A stretch of DNA of 64,000 nucleotides from Luteimonas galliterrae (GCF_023374055.1 NZ_JAMBEP010000001.1:620001-684000); one strand, 5' to 3'; positions 29,096 through 38,496 are shown, counted from the first letter of the stretch. Program-made: numbers and translations. The notes: generated by a model not told the origin, from the letters alone.

Positions 29096-31483
29096 TCAGG
29101 ATGCTTTGGACTTGGCCAGGCGTAGCCAGGTATCGACGACGGTATCCGGATTCAACGAAACCGATTCGATCCCTTCCTGCATCAGCCACTCCGCTAGATC
29201 CGGGTGATCGCTCGGGCCCTGGCCGCAGATGCCGACGTATTTGCCCTTGGCACGCGCCGACTTGATCGCCATCGAGAGCAGCTTCTTCACTGCCGGATCG
29301 CGCTCGTCGAACAGGTGGGCGACGATGCTCGAGTCGCGATCCAGGCCGAGCGTGAGCTGGGTCAGGTCGTTGGAACCGATCGAGAAGCCGTCGAAGATCT
29401 CCAGGAATTCGTCGGCCAGCAACGCGTTGGACGGCACTTCGCACATCATGATGATCTTCAGGCCGTCCTTGCCCTGTTCGAGGCCGTTCTTCTTCAGCAC
29501 TTCGACGACCTTGCGGCCCTCGTCCAGCGTGCGTACGAACGGGATCATCACCCACAGGTTGTCCAGGCCCATCTCGTTGCGCACCTTGCGCACGGCCTTG
29601 CATTCCAACGCGAAGGCGTCGGCGAACGAGGCATCGACGTAGCGGCTGGCGCCGCGGAAGCCGATCATCGGATTCTCTTCGTGGGGCTCGAAATTACTGC
29701 CGCCGATCAGGTTGGCGTATTCGTTGGACTTGAAGTCCGACAAGCGCACGATCACCGGATGCGGCGCCACCGAGGCGGTCAGCGTGGCGATGCCTTCGGC
29801 CAGGCGATCGACGTAGAAACTGACCGGATCGGCATAACCGGCGGTCTTGGCGTCGATCTTCTTTTTGGTATCCGCGTCCTGCCTGTCGTACTGCAACAGC
29901 GCGTTGGGATGCACGCCGATGTGCGCGGCGATGATCATTTCCAGGCGCGCCAGGCCGATGCCGGCGTTGGGCAGCATCGCGAAATCGAACGCGCGCTCGG
30001 GGTTGGCCACGTTCATCATGATCTTCAGCGGCGCCGGCGGCATCGACGCCAGATCGGTGGTGATGCGCTCGAACGGCAGCGAGCCGGCATAGATGTAGCC
30101 GGTGTCGCCTTCCGAGCAGCTGACGGTGACTTCGCTGCCATCCGCGATCAGATCCAGCGCATTGCCGGTGCCGACGACTGCCGGCACGCCGAGCTCGCGG
30201 GCGATGATCGCCGCATGGCAGGTGCGGCCGCCGCGGTTGGTGACGATGGCCGCAGCGCGCTTCATCACCGGCTCCCAGTCCGGATCGGTCATGTCCGCAA
30301 CCAGCACGTCGCCGGGCTGCACGCGATTCATGTCGTCCAGGCTGCGCACCACGCGCGCTACGCCGCTGCCGATCTTCTGGCCGATGGCGCGGCCTTCGGC
30401 GACTACGTCGCCGCGTTTTTCCAGGTGGAAGCGCTCGATCTGGGTGGCATGGCCGCGCGATTTCACCGTTTCCGGACGCGCCTGGACGATGAACAACTTG
30501 CCGCTGACGCCGTCCTTGGCCCATTCGATGTCCATCGGGCGCTGGTAGTGCTTTTCGATCACCAGGGCCTGCTTGGCCAGTTCGTGAACGTCTTCGTCGC
30601 TGATCGAGAATTTGTTGCGCAACTCGGCGGGCGTGTCCTCGTTTCGCACGCGCTCGCCGGGCTTGTCGGAATAGACCATGCGGATCTGCTTGGCGCCCAG
30701 CGAACGGCGCAGGATCGCCGGCTTGCCCTTCAGCAGCGTCGGCTTGTAGACGTAGAACTCGTCCGGATTCACCGCGCCCTGCACGACGTTCTCGCCCAGG
30801 CCGTAGCTCGAAGTGATGAAGACCACCTCGCGGAAGCCTGATTCGGTGTCCAGCGTGAACAGCACGCCGGAGGCGCCGACATCCGAACGCACCATCAGCT
30901 GCACGCCGGCGGACAGGAACACGTCCTCGTGCTTGAAGCCGTGGTGCACGCGGTAGGCGATGGCGCGGTCGTTGTAGAGGCTGGCGAAGACTTCCTTCAC
31001 CTTGCGCACCACATCGTCCTCGCCGGTGACGTTGAGGAAGGTTTCCTGTTGGCCGGCAAAACTGGCGTCGGGCAGGTCTTCGGCGGTGGCCGAAGAGCGG
31101 ACCGCCACCGCGATTTCACCGCCGCCGTTCTCGGCGCTGAGCTTTTTGTAAGCGGTGCGGATGTCCGCATCCAGCCCTGGTTGCAGCGGCGCATCGATCA
31201 CCCAGCCGCGGATCTCGGCGCCGGCCTTGTTCAGCGCCGGCACGTCCTCGACGTCCAGCGTCGCCAGCCGGTCGAAGATGCGCTGGTGCAGATCGTTATG
31301 GGCGATGAAGTCCTTGAAAGCGTCCGCGGTGGTCGCGAAGCCGCCCGGCACCGAAACCCCCAGCTTGGCCAGGTTGCCGATCATCTCGCCCAGCGAGGAG
31401 TTCTTGCCGCCCACTTGGGCCAGATCGGTCAGTCGCAGGTCGTGCAGCCAAAGGATATTGGCGCTCAGGGGTTGATCGCTCAA
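29096..31483 (-). CDS. ppsA: Phosphoenolpyruvate synthase
   Basis: 795 residues (E. coli PpsA has 792). It makes PEP from pyruvate and ATP in gluconeogenesis, through a phosphohistidine. The N-terminal ATP-binding domain has [10 protein letters not shown] and [20 protein letters not shown]. The swivelling domain has [21 protein letters not shown] with the active His near residue 420. The C-terminal PEP-binding part has [18 protein letters not shown], and [19 protein letters not shown]. Divergent from ppsR, its regulator, across 116 bp. Confidence 0.97.
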   Translation of the reverse strand: MSDQPLSANILWLHDLRLTDLAQVGGKNSSLGEMIGNLAKLGVSVPGGFATTADAFKDFIAHNDLHQRIFDRLATLDVEDVPALNKAGAEIRGWVIDAPLQPGLDADIRTAYKKLSAENGGGEIAVAVRSSATAEDLPDASFAGQQETFLNVTGEDDVVRKVKEVFASLYNDRAIAYRVHHGFKHEDVFLSAGVQLMVRSDVGASGVLFTLDTESGFREVVFITSSYGLGENVVQGAVNPDEFYVYKPTLLKGKPAILRRSLGAKQIRMVYSDKPGERVRNEDTPAELRNKFSISDEDVHELAKQALVIEKHYQRPMDIEWAKDGVSGKLFIVQARPETVKSRGHATQIERFHLEKRGDVVAEGRAIGQKIGSGVARVVRSLDDMNRVQPGDVLVADMTDPDWEPVMKRAAAIVTNRGGRTCHAAIIARELGVPAVVGTGNALDLIADGSEVTVSCSEGDTGYIYAGSLPFERITTDLASMPPAPLKIMMNVANPERAFDFAMLPNAGIGLARLEMIIAAHIGVHPNALLQYDRQDADTKKKIDAKTAGYADPVSFYVDRLAEGIATLTASVAPHPVIVRLSDFKSNEYANLIGGSNFEPHEENPMIGFRGASRYVDASFADAFALECKAVRKVRNEMGLDNLWVMIPFVRTLDEGRKVVEVLKKNGLEQGKDGLKIIMMCEVPSNALLADEFLEIFDGFSIGSNDLTQLTLGLDRDSSIVAHLFDERDPAVKKLLSMAIKSARAKGKYVGICGQGPSDHPDLAEWLMQEGIESVSLNPDTVVDTWLRLAKSKAS

Positions 31484-31599
31484 AACAGGCTCCGGGGTTT
31501 CTAAAGGGCAGGGGAGGGGCGGGCAGGGCCGGCCGAAGTTGTTATTTTAGCAACCCGGCCCGCCGCGGCGCTCATCACGGTTCAGGAAAACGTTTACGC

Positions 31600-32421
31600 A
31601 TGTCCATGACGCGCCCGGTTTTCTACGTTTCCGACGGCACCGGCATCACCGCCGAGACCATCGGCCACAGCCTGCTGACCCAGTTCACCGACCACCGCTT
31701 CGTCACCGACCGCATCCCGTTCGTGGATACGCCGGAGCGGGCGCGCGAGATCGCCGGCCGCATCCGCGACATCGGGCTGTCGCACGGCACGCGGCCCATC
31801 GTGATCAATTCCTGCGTCGATCCGGAACTGTCAGCACTGGTCGCCGAGAGCGGGGCGCTGATGCTGGACATCTTCGCGCCGTTCATCGAGCCGCTGGAAC
31901 GCGAGCTGGGCACCATGCGCCAGTCGCGCGTCGGCCAGGCCCACGGCATGGCCGATTTCGAGACCTACCACCGGCGCATCAACGCGATGAATTTCGCGCT
32001 GACCCACGACGACGGCATCGCGGTGAATTACGACGAGGCCGACGTGGTCCTGGTCGCCGTCTCGCGTGCCGGCAAGACGCCGACCTGCGTGTATCTGGCG
32101 CTGCATTACGGCATCGCCGCGGCCAACTATCCGCTGACCGAAGAGGATCTGGAGCACGACCGTCTGCCGGCCCGGCTGCGCAATTGCCGGCAGAAGCTGT
32201 TCGGATTGACCATCGATCCGGTCCGCCTGCAGCAAATCCGCCAGGAACGCCGTCCCAATTCGCGCTATGCGCAGCTCGAGACCTGCAAGCGCGAAGTGGC
32301 AGCGGCCGAAGCCCTGTTCAGGGCGGAACGGATTCCGGTGCTGAGCACCACCAATACGTCGATCGAGGAGATCGCCAGCAAGGTGCTGACGACGCTGGGG
32401 ATCCACCGCGAGATGTACTGA
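31600..32421 (+). CDS. ppsR: PEP synthase regulatory protein PpsR (bifunctional kinase/pyrophosphorylase)
   Basis: 273 residues of the DUF299 family. The start [20 protein letters not shown] is highly conserved, and the P-loop [16 protein letters not shown] lies near residues 150-165. PpsR phosphorylates PpsA on a threonine beside the active histidine using ADP, and removes it with phosphate, so it switches PpsA off and on with energy state. The divergent arrangement with ppsA supports that assignment rather than PPDK regulation. Confidence 0.95.
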   Translation: MSMTRPVFYVSDGTGITAETIGHSLLTQFTDHRFVTDRIPFVDTPERAREIAGRIRDIGLSHGTRPIVINSCVDPELSALVAESGALMLDIFAPFIEPLERELGTMRQSRVGQAHGMADFETYHRRINAMNFALTHDDGIAVNYDEADVVLVAVSRAGKTPTCVYLALHYGIAAANYPLTEEDLEHDRLPARLRNCRQKLFGLTIDPVRLQQIRQERRPNSRYAQLETCKREVAAAEALFRAERIPVLSTTNTSIEEIASKVLTTLGIHREMY

Positions 32422-32449
32422 CGGCAAGGCCTTGTAGAAGCGACGGCTT

Positions 32450-32535
32450 TCGTAGGAGCGGCTTTAGCCGCGAGCTCTTTCCAACACGCTGCGATCATGT
32501 GGGAAAGGGCTCGCGGCTAAAGCCGCTCCTACAAA
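32450..32535. repeat. REP-like doublet, GTAGGAGCGGCTTTAGCCGCGAGCT family
   Basis: CGTAGGAGCGGCTTTAGCCG / CGGCTAAAGCCGCTCCTACA inverted pair downstream of ppsR. It differs from the 2035 copy by GTAGGAGC in place of GTGGGAGC on both arms. Confidence 0.9.
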
Positions 32536-32564
32536 GGGAAGGACGCAGCGGCTGGGAAAACGAA

Positions 32565-32591
32565 AAGGCCGCCCGAAGGCGGCCTTTATCG
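32565..32591. terminator. Terminator with CGAA tetraloop after ppsR
   Basis: AAAGGCCGCC-cgaa-GGCGGCCTTT (32565-32588) is a perfect 10-bp stem on a tetraloop with T/A at the base. It should work on the + strand for ppsR and could also act on the other strand. Confidence 0.8.
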
Positions 32592-32676
32592 TTTCGCGAA
32601 GGACTCCTAAGTTAACGTCGCCGCGCCATTCCGTCAATGCTGCCGCACGCAAGATTTCGCGTGTAGCATCGGGCCC

Positions 32677-33162
32677 ATGCGTACCGTTGCGCTCCGCCGC
32701 AAAAGCATTCCCCGGATCGGCCGTTTCGGCTGGCTGATGGGGTTGTATGCGGAAAATCATGCCAAACTGACGCGGCTGTTCGAACCAGCCGATTTGGCCG
32801 TAGGCGCGTATCGCTCCAGCATCGGCGACGGGCTGGACCTGCAAGTCGACGTGATCGAACAGCACCGCTTCACGGTCGAATTACGCCTGACTTACGCCTT
32901 GGCCGATCCGCTTACCGGCGAACCCGATCCGTCCGCATTCGTGCGCCTGTACCGCGACGCGCGCCAGGCCGAAGCTACGCACTGCTACGTCGGGCGGCGC
33001 TGGCAGGATGTGATCGGCATGTATCCGCCGCCGGCCGAAGTGATCGGTCACCGTTTGCGCATGAACACTTTCCTGGGCAAGTGGCTGGATTACCTGGCCG
33101 AACGTGGCCATGGCGTGGCGACGTTGCGCGCTTTCGAAGCGGCCGAACGCGCCGCCTCTTGA
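32677..33162 (+). CDS. DUF1249 (YqiB-like) family protein
   Basis: 161 residues. LMGLYAENHAKLTRLFEPAD and the later LTYALADPLTGEPDPSAFVR, RLYRDARQAEATHCYV with GKWLDYLAERGHG match DUF1249, represented by E. coli YqiB. Function unknown. The N-terminus is basic and has no signal peptide. It stands alone between the ppsR terminator and the convergent serine hydrolase gene. Confidence 0.85.
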   Translation: MRTVALRRKSIPRIGRFGWLMGLYAENHAKLTRLFEPADLAVGAYRSSIGDGLDLQVDVIEQHRFTVELRLTYALADPLTGEPDPSAFVRLYRDARQAEATHCYVGRRWQDVIGMYPPPAEVIGHRLRMNTFLGKWLDYLAERGHGVATLRAFEAAERAAS

Positions 33163-33245
33163 AGTAACTCGCACGAGACCGAGAAAGAAGCTGTCATCCC
33201 TCACTGCGTTCGGAATGACAGCTCTTGTCGGCCTTTTTAGAGCGA

Positions 33246-34736
33246 TTACCTGGCCTCGTCCCGCTGCAATTCGACCCAATACGGAAACATCGCCATGCTC
33301 TCCGACGTCTTGCGCCAGGCGACGATTTCGCCGTCGATGCGGTCGCCGCGCAGTTTGAGATTCAACGACAGCTGATCCAGCCGTTCGCGGATCGTATCCG
33401 CGCTGCCGATATGGCCGTGGCTTTCGCCCGACACCAGGCCGTCGATAAGGCCGAAATCGGCGATCGGCCGCGCGTCGCCGTTTCCGACGGATAAGGTGCC
33501 CGTCGATGCGTCGGTCACGCTCAATACCACCGGAAGACGTTTTCCCTGCGCGACCATGGTTCCGCGCCAGACGCCGGCATAGTCTTCGACGGGCCGCAGC
33601 GGCTGCAGGGGCGGGCTGGGCGGCGTCGGGATGCCACGCCAGTCGTCGACGACGGTGCGCAGCATGCGATCGCGCACGCCATCGATGAAGCCGGGCCCGC
33701 CGCGGCGGTTGCTGAGCACGATGCAGGCCACGCCGGCCGAAGGCACCAGCACGAATTCGGTTTTGACGCCCGATTGGCCGCCGCCGTGATACAGCACTTC
33801 CGGCCTGCCGGGCTGGCGCAATACCTGCCAGCCCATGCCGTAGTAGAAGCCTCCAGGCGCGACCGTGGTGGCGGGGCGGTGCAATTCGTCCAATTGCGCC
33901 TTGTCCAGGATCCGCGCCGAGGCGTCCAGCCCTTGGCCGCCGAGATGAAGCATGGCGAAGCGGGCGAGATCGTGCGCGCTGGCGTACAACTCGCCCGAGC
34001 CCGGCGTTGCGGTCAGATAGAACGGCAGCGGCTTCCCGTCGTCCGCATAACGCACCGCCATCTCGGCGCGGCGCGAAAGATCGGTATCGAAGAAGCTGTC
34101 GTTCATGCCCAGCGGCCGCAGCACGCGGTCGCGCAGGTATCGTCCGAATTCTTGTTTGGATCGCCTGGCCACGATCTCGGCCAGGATGCCCATCGCCAGA
34201 TTGGAATATTCGTAGCGTTCGCCGACCGGCGCGACCAGGCGGCCGTAGTCGCGCACCAGTTCGGGGATGCCGGGCTGCACCGCATCGCCGCCTTCGGGAT
34301 ACATCGCGAAGAACGTCGGCAACCCGGAAGAATGCGTCGCCAGGCGCCGCACGGTGGCCTGCTGCGCCGGACCGTTCGCGTCGACGATCTTTTCCGCGCC
34401 GAGATAATCGTTGGCGGGCCGGTCGAGGTCGAGTTCGCCCGCTGCGGCAAGCGTCATCAGCGCGGTAGTCGTGAACGGCTTCGTAGTGGATGCGACCGAA
34501 AATGCGGTATGCGCGGTGGCCGGCCGGCGCGCTTCCCGGTCAGCCCAGCCGAAGCCTTGTTCCCAGACGATCCTGCCGTCTTTTACCAAGGCTACCGATA
34601 CGCCGGTCAGGCGGCCCGCAGCGATCTCGGTTTCGATGTCCGAGCGGATAGATGCGTAAGGATCGGACTTCGTCGTTTCGGCTGCGGCGGACGTCGCGTA
34701 AGCCGCGGTTGAAATAAGAAGGCAAAGCAAGCGCAT
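33246..34736 (-). CDS. Serine hydrolase of the class C beta-lactamase fold, secreted (second copy)
   Basis: 496 residues from ATG 34736 (an upstream ATG at 34763 adds nine). A signal peptide (LLCLLISTAAYATSAAA) is followed by the catalytic Ser83-x-x-Lys86 (STTK), Tyr177-Ser-Asn179 and HGGGQSG replacing the usual HTG. A C-terminal domain of about 130 residues after LRPVEDYAGVWRG forms a lipocalin-like or DUF3471-like barrel. Probable peptidase or esterase; substrate unknown. It converges on the DUF1249 gene. Confidence 0.87.
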   Translation of the reverse strand: MRLLCLLISTAAYATSAAAETTKSDPYASIRSDIETEIAAGRLTGVSVALVKDGRIVWEQGFGWADREARRPATAHTAFSVASTTKPFTTTALMTLAAAGELDLDRPANDYLGAEKIVDANGPAQQATVRRLATHSSGLPTFFAMYPEGGDAVQPGIPELVRDYGRLVAPVGERYEYSNLAMGILAEIVARRSKQEFGRYLRDRVLRPLGMNDSFFDTDLSRRAEMAVRYADDGKPLPFYLTATPGSGELYASAHDLARFAMLHLGGQGLDASARILDKAQLDELHRPATTVAPGGFYYGMGWQVLRQPGRPEVLYHGGGQSGVKTEFVLVPSAGVACIVLSNRRGGPGFIDGVRDRMLRTVVDDWRGIPTPPSPPLQPLRPVEDYAGVWRGTMVAQGKRLPVVLSVTDASTGTLSVGNGDARPIADFGLIDGLVSGESHGHIGSADTIRERLDQLSLNLKLRGDRIDGEIVAWRKTSESMAMFPYWVELQRDEAR

Positions 34737-34844
34737 CTTGCGCGCAGCGCGGGTCGACAGCATCGATACGTTTCCGTGATTGCGGCTTGCGACCGCTCGA
34801 TCATGGGATGCGCGATCGCACGGGCTCGTTTAAAACGCGTGCGG

Positions 34845-34877
34845 CGAAAAAGAAAAAAGGCCCGGTTGCCCGGGCCT
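34845..34877 (-). terminator. Terminator of the tRNA unit
   Basis: Read on the minus strand, GGCCCGG-gcaa-CCGGGCC is followed by a T-rich tract (complement of 34845-34858, AAAAAGAAAAAA). It lies 18 nt beyond the 3' end of tRNA-Glu. Confidence 0.85.
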
Positions 34878-34894
34878 GAACTTACTCGAAAAGT

Positions 34895-34970
34895 TGGCGT
34901 CCCCACGGGGATTCGAACCCCGGTCGCTACCGTGAAAGGGTAATGTCCTAGGCCTCTAGACGATGGGGAC
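34895..34970 (-). tRNA. tRNA-Glu (anticodon TTC)
   Basis: A 76-nt cloverleaf on the minus strand. The acceptor arms GTCCCC / GGGGAC are followed by discriminator G and an encoded CCA. The anticodon loop reads CTTTCAC (anticodon TTC), and the T arm holds GGTTCGAATCC. It lies 54 nt downstream of tRNA-Ala on the same strand, so the two probably share a transcript. Confidence 0.97.
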
Positions 34971-35024
34971 GCTGTGTAGCCGGTGACGACGGCGAGGCTG
35001 CCGTGCGTATCCTTCCGAAACTTT

Positions 35025-35100
35025 TGGTGGAGCCAGGCGGGATCGAACCGCCGACCTCCTGCATGCCATGCAGGCGCTCTCCCAGCTGAGCTATGGCCCC
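35025..35100 (-). tRNA. tRNA-Ala (anticodon GGC)
   Basis: 76 nt on the minus strand: GGGGCCA at the 5' end, D arm AGCTCAGCTGGGAGAGC, anticodon stem CCTGC/GCAGG around ATGGCAT (anticodon GGC), T arm GGTTCGATCC, and encoded CCA. It stands 50 nt beyond the copB stop, on the same strand. Confidence 0.97.
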
Positions 35101-35150
35101 ACGGGCTGGAAAGCGCGAAATTTTAACGGGCGGGGTTTCGTAGCGTCAAG

Positions 35151-36242
35151 CTAAAACCAGAAACGGACGCCGGCGACCCACTGGGCCTCGCTGCGATCGC
35201 CCCCGGCCGCCTGGGCCAAGTCCGCGGTCGCGCCGAATTTGCGGGACCAGACGTAGCCCAGATAAGGCGCGAATTCCCGCCGGATTTCGTAGCGCAGGCG
35301 CAAACCGAACTCGGCATCGCTCAAGCCCTGGCCGATGCCGTTCTCCGGATCGTCGCGCGAATAGAGGTTGACCTCCAATTTGGGCTGCAGGATGAACCGA
35401 TTGGTCAGCAACAGCTCGTACTCGGCCTCGGCGCGCGCCGCCAGCCGGCCCGAGTCGCCGACGTAGGCGGTTGCGGCCGCTTCGAATTTGTAAGGCGCCA
35501 GCCCCTGCACGCCGAACGCTGCCCAGTCGCGCGGGTGGCCTTGGCCGAAGTCGTGGCGGACCCCGAGCATCGCGTCCCACCACGGGCCGGTAGCGTGGCC
35601 CCAGAGCAGTTCGATGTCGCCGTGCTCGGTGCGGCCGTCGCGGCGTTCGCCCTCGCTGCGCAGCCAGAGCCGGTCGTCGACGCGGCCGAGCCAACTGCGC
35701 AGGTTCCAGGCCAGGCCGGCGTCGTCGCCGGAAGTCCCGGACGAACGCTGCCATTCCAACTCGTCGAATTGCAGCATGCCGATCACCGGGTCGTCGTCCA
35801 TGTGGTCGCGCATGTCCATGCCGTGCAAATCGGGAAATGCGGCGGCGCGTTCTTCCGTGGTCGGTGCCGGTAGCGGGGCAGGGGAGGTGGCCTGCGGTTT
35901 GTCGGACGCCGACGGCTGCGAGGACATCTGCGACATGTCGTGGCCTTCGTGCTGCGCGAGGGCAGGCAACGCGAAACACATCAAGAACAGCAACACCGCT
36001 GTTCCCCCCTTTGAAAAAGGGGGGCAGAGGGGATTTGCTCTTGCCGTTGCTGTTGTTGCTCTTCGTAGGAGCGGCTTCAGCCGCGAGCTTTTGATGTTCC
36101 GCGGGCGCTCGAAGAGCTCGCGGCTGAAGCCGCTCCTACGAAAAGCGAAGGCAGGGGCAAGATCAGAATCAAAAGCAAATCCCTCCTGGCCCCCCTTTTT
36201 CAAAGGGGGGAACAGCATTGCCAGCAAGCGCAAGCGGCTCAT
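35151..36242 (-). CDS. copB: Copper resistance protein B (outer membrane barrel) with an interrupted signal peptide
   Basis: 363 residues from ATG 36242, overlapping the copA stop by 4 nt. From HEGHDMSQM onward it is CopB: a Met/His-rich lead (MDMRDHMDDDP) and a beta-barrel (DDRLWLRSEGERRDGRTEH, RHDFGQGHPRDWAAFGVQGL, LQPKLEVNLYSRDDPENGIG, QWVAGVRFWF) ending in Phe as outer-membrane barrels do. The N-terminus is odd. MSRLRLLAML (1-10) is followed by about 71 residues encoded by a nested palindromic repeat, and only then by AVLLFLMCFALPALAQ. Joining residues 10 and 82 would restore a textbook signal peptide, so export may be lost or changed. The frame stays open throughout. Confidence 0.88.
   Translation of the reverse strand: MSRLRLLAMLFPPLKKGGQEGFAFDSDLAPAFAFRRSGFSRELFERPRNIKSSRLKPLLRRATTATARANPLCPPFSKGGTAVLLFLMCFALPALAQHEGHDMSQMSSQPSASDKPQATSPAPLPAPTTEERAAAFPDLHGMDMRDHMDDDPVIGMLQFDELEWQRSSGTSGDDAGLAWNLRSWLGRVDDRLWLRSEGERRDGRTEHGDIELLWGHATGPWWDAMLGVRHDFGQGHPRDWAAFGVQGLAPYKFEAAATAYVGDSGRLAARAEAEYELLLTNRFILQPKLEVNLYSRDDPENGIGQGLSDAEFGLRLRYEIRREFAPYLGYVWSRKFGATADLAQAAGGDRSEAQWVAGVRFWF
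36001..36213. repeat. MITE-like element inserted in copB, bounded by CCCCCCTTT palindromes
   Basis: The ends are mirror images: GTTCCCCCCTTTGAAAAAGG (from 36001) and its inverted match CCTTTTTCAAAGGGGGGAAC (to 36213). Each end is itself a 9-bp hairpin (CCCCCCTTT/AAAGGGGGG). Next inside are ATTTGCT-like inverted segments, and in the middle a complete REP doublet (36064-36140). The length keeps the copB reading frame. Confidence 0.85.
36064..36140. repeat. REP-like doublet nested in the copB element
   Basis: CGTAGGAGCGGCTTCAGCCG and CGGCTGAAGCCGCTCCTACG at the two ends, about 37 nt apart. It is the fourth copy of the family seen at 2035, 3389 and 32450. Read in the copB frame it gives peptide pieces such as RRSGFSRELFE and SSRLKPLLR. 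Confidence 0.9.
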
Positions 36243-37996
36243 GCGTCCACCCGCACTTCGCGGAACATGCCCAACTCCATATGCAACAGCATGTGGCAGT
36301 GGTAGGCCCAGCGGCCGAGCGCGTCGGCCGTGACGCGGTAACTGCGCACGTGTCCGGGCGGCACGCTGATGGTGTGCTTGCGCACGTGGAATTCGCCGTC
36401 GGCGTTCTCCAGATCGCTCCACATTCCATGCAAATGGATCGGATGCTCCATCATCGTGTCGTTGACCAGCACGATGCGCAAGCGTTCGCCGTAGTTCAAG
36501 CGTACCGGGTCGGCTTTTGAGAAAGGGATGCCGTCGAAGCCCCAGGTGTAGCGTTCCATGTTGCCGGTGAGGTGCAACTCGATCTCGCGGCCCGGCTCAC
36601 GGCCGTCCGGATCGGCGAACGTGCTTTTCAGGTCCGCGTAACTCAGCACGCGGCGCCCATTGCCGCGCAGGCCGATGCCTGGGTCGTCCAGCGCACGCGA
36701 CGGCGTCATGGTCTGCATGTCGACCGCGGGATTGCCGGTTTCGCTGGCCGGATGCGCGATCATCCCGCCGCTCATGTCGTGCCCGGCATGCTGCATGGCG
36801 GGCATCTTCATATCGGCGCCGCAGCCGCCTTCCATGCCTTTCATCTGCGACATGTCGTGGCCCGCCATGCCGCCGTGGCCCATGTCCTGCATCGTCAGGA
36901 TCGGGCGCGGATCCAGCGGCGGCACGTCCGCCTGCAGGCCGGACCGCGGCGACAGCGTGGCGCGCGCATAGCCGCCGCGGTCCATCGCCTGGGCGAAGAT
37001 CGTGTACGGCCGTTCGGCAGGTTCGACGACCACATCCAGCGTTTCGGCCACGCCGATGCGGAATTCGTCGACGCTGACCGGATGCACCGGCTGGCCGTCG
37101 GCGGCGACCACCGTCATCCTCAAGCCGGGGATGCGCACGTCGAAGAAGGTCATCGCGGAGCCGTTGATGAAACGCAGCCGCACTTTTTCGCCGCGTGCGA
37201 ACAACGCCGTCCAGTTGGCCGCCGGCGGCGCGCCGTTGACCAGATACGTGTACGTGAGGCCGGTGACGTCGGCCAGATCGGTCGGGCTCATCCGCATCCT
37301 GCCCCAGGCCTTGCGGTCGGCGACGGCGGCATCGAAGCCGTCGCGCCGCGCGTCGCGGAAAAAGTCGCCGACGGTGCGCTTGTGCAGGTTGTAGTAGTCC
37401 GATTGCTTGCGCAGCTTGCGGACGATGGCGTGCGGGTCCTCGTCGCTCCAGTCCGACAGCAGGATCACGTGGTCGCGGTCGGCGGCGATGGGATCCGGTT
37501 CCCGCGGGTCGATCACGATCGCGCCGTACACGCCGACCGCTTCCTGCAGGCTGGAGTGCGCGTGGTACCAGTAGGTGCCCGCCTGGCGCACCCGGAAGCG
37601 GTACAGATAGCTTTCGCCGGGCGCGATGCCGTGGAAGCTGAGCCCGGGCACGCCGTCCATGCCGGCCGGCAGCAGGATGCCGTGCCAATGCAGCGAAGTG
37701 TCCTCGCGCAGGCGGTTGCCCACGCGCAGTTCGACCGTATCGCCTTCGCGCCAGCGCAGCGTGGGCGCCGGCAGCGAGCCGTTGACGGTTTTCGCCCAGG
37801 CGGATTTGCCGGTGAGGTTCACCGGGCTGGCGCCGACGCTCAATTCGAAGCGGATTCCGCGCAGTTCGGGTACGACAGGCGCTGCCGGATTCTGGGTGCG
37901 GCCATGGCCGGGCCAAGTCGCCAGCAGCGGCAGCGCGGCCAAGCCGGTGACGAACTGCCTGCGTTCGGTATCGAATCGATATCGCTTTTCAGTCAT
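36239..37996 (-). CDS. copA: Multicopper oxidase CopA, Tat-exported
   Basis: 585 residues from ATG 37996. A twin-arginine signal (TERRQFVTGLAALPLLATWP, Arg12-Arg13) sends the folded protein to the periplasm. The four copper-binding segments are present: HWHG (103-106), WYHAHS (His145, His147), HPIHLHGMW and YHCHMLLHMELGM, so the type 1 Cys and ligands are intact. Between the second and third cupredoxin domains is a Met/His-rich loop (MGHGGMAGHDMSQMKGMEGG), thought to bind extra copper. CopA oxidises Cu(I) and confers copper tolerance. The start at 37996 lies 4 nt after the regulator stop; the longer frame to 38038 is less likely. Confidence 0.95.
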   Translation of the reverse strand: MTEKRYRFDTERRQFVTGLAALPLLATWPGHGRTQNPAAPVVPELRGIRFELSVGASPVNLTGKSAWAKTVNGSLPAPTLRWREGDTVELRVGNRLREDTSLHWHGILLPAGMDGVPGLSFHGIAPGESYLYRFRVRQAGTYWYHAHSSLQEAVGVYGAIVIDPREPDPIAADRDHVILLSDWSDEDPHAIVRKLRKQSDYYNLHKRTVGDFFRDARRDGFDAAVADRKAWGRMRMSPTDLADVTGLTYTYLVNGAPPAANWTALFARGEKVRLRFINGSAMTFFDVRIPGLRMTVVAADGQPVHPVSVDEFRIGVAETLDVVVEPAERPYTIFAQAMDRGGYARATLSPRSGLQADVPPLDPRPILTMQDMGHGGMAGHDMSQMKGMEGGCGADMKMPAMQHAGHDMSGGMIAHPASETGNPAVDMQTMTPSRALDDPGIGLRGNGRRVLSYADLKSTFADPDGREPGREIELHLTGNMERYTWGFDGIPFSKADPVRLNYGERLRIVLVNDTMMEHPIHLHGMWSDLENADGEFHVRKHTISVPPGHVRSYRVTADALGRWAYHCHMLLHMELGMFREVRVDA

Positions 37997-38000
37997 TGAG

Positions 38001-38411
38001 TTAGGACAGCTTTTTAATGTCGTGGGCCAGGACGGCATCGACGATCGGGCAACCCTGTACCGGCCCGGTGCCGGAGCATTCCTTCACCAAGCGGCCCAGG
38101 CTGTCGCGCATGGCCGCCAACTGGGCGATTTTCTCTTCGATGTCATCCAGCCGGTGCTGAGCCAGCGCCAGCACCTCCGCGCGCTCGCTGTGGTTGTCGG
38201 ACGCCAGCCTCAGCAGTTCGCGGGTTTCATCCAATGTGAAGCCTAAAGCCTTGGCCCGCCTGATAAAACGCAGCCGCTCGAGGTCGTCCGAACCGAACAT
38301 CCGGTAGCCCGACGCCGTGCGCTGCGCAGCCGGCAGCAGTTGCAGCCGTTCGTAGAGACGGACGGTATCCACCCCGACGCCGGCACGTTCCGCGATTTCT
38401 CCGATCCGCAT
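38001..38411 (-). CDS. cueR: MerR family copper-responsive regulator, CueR-like
   Basis: 136 residues from ATG 38411 (an in-frame ATG at 38435 would add eight). MRIGEIAERAGVGVDTVRLY is the MerR winged helix, and GYRMFGSDDLERLRFIRRAKALGFTLDE is typical. The metal loop has Cys112 and Cys121 (ECSGTGPVQGCP), matching CueR Cys112/Cys120. The residue aligned with CueR Ser77 is Ser75 (NHSER), as in sensors of monovalent Cu/Ag/Au rather than Hg or Zn. It is first in an operon with copA (4 nt spacing) and copB. A MerR-type dyad promoter lies directly upstream. Confidence 0.9.
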   Translation of the reverse strand: MRIGEIAERAGVGVDTVRLYERLQLLPAAQRTASGYRMFGSDDLERLRFIRRAKALGFTLDETRELLRLASDNHSERAEVLALAQHRLDDIEEKIAQLAAMRDSLGRLVKECSGTGPVQGCPIVDAVLAHDIKKLS

Positions 38412-38448
38412 GGTCTGGTCGCCGCTTTCTTTCATTGGAAGGACGGTT

Positions 38449-38480
38449 ATTTTGAACCCTGGACCTGACTCCAGGGTCAA
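38449..38480 (-). promoter_or_regulatory. MerR-type promoter and operator of the cueR-copA-copB operon
   Basis: On the minus strand: -35 TTGACC (complement of 38475-38480), then the perfect dyad ACCCTGGA-N6-TCCAGGGT (38456-38477), and a weak -10 (TCAAAA with a 19-bp spacer or CAAAAT with 20). An overlong spacer filled by a dyad is the hallmark of promoters activated by MerR/CueR through DNA untwisting. Confidence 0.8.
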
Positions 38481-38496
38481 GGCGCTTCGCCCAAAC

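Noticed and set aside
29204-30841. 545-codon plus-strand frame opposite ppsA
   Set aside because: Shadow of a certain gene; no family features.
34895-35100. tRNA pair as attachment site of a genomic island carrying the copper and adhesin genes
   Set aside because: No integrase and no repeated tRNA 3' end was seen in the window, so island insertion is not supported.
36572-37999. 475-codon plus-strand frame opposite copA
   Set aside because: Shadow; copA has a Tat signal and all copper ligands.
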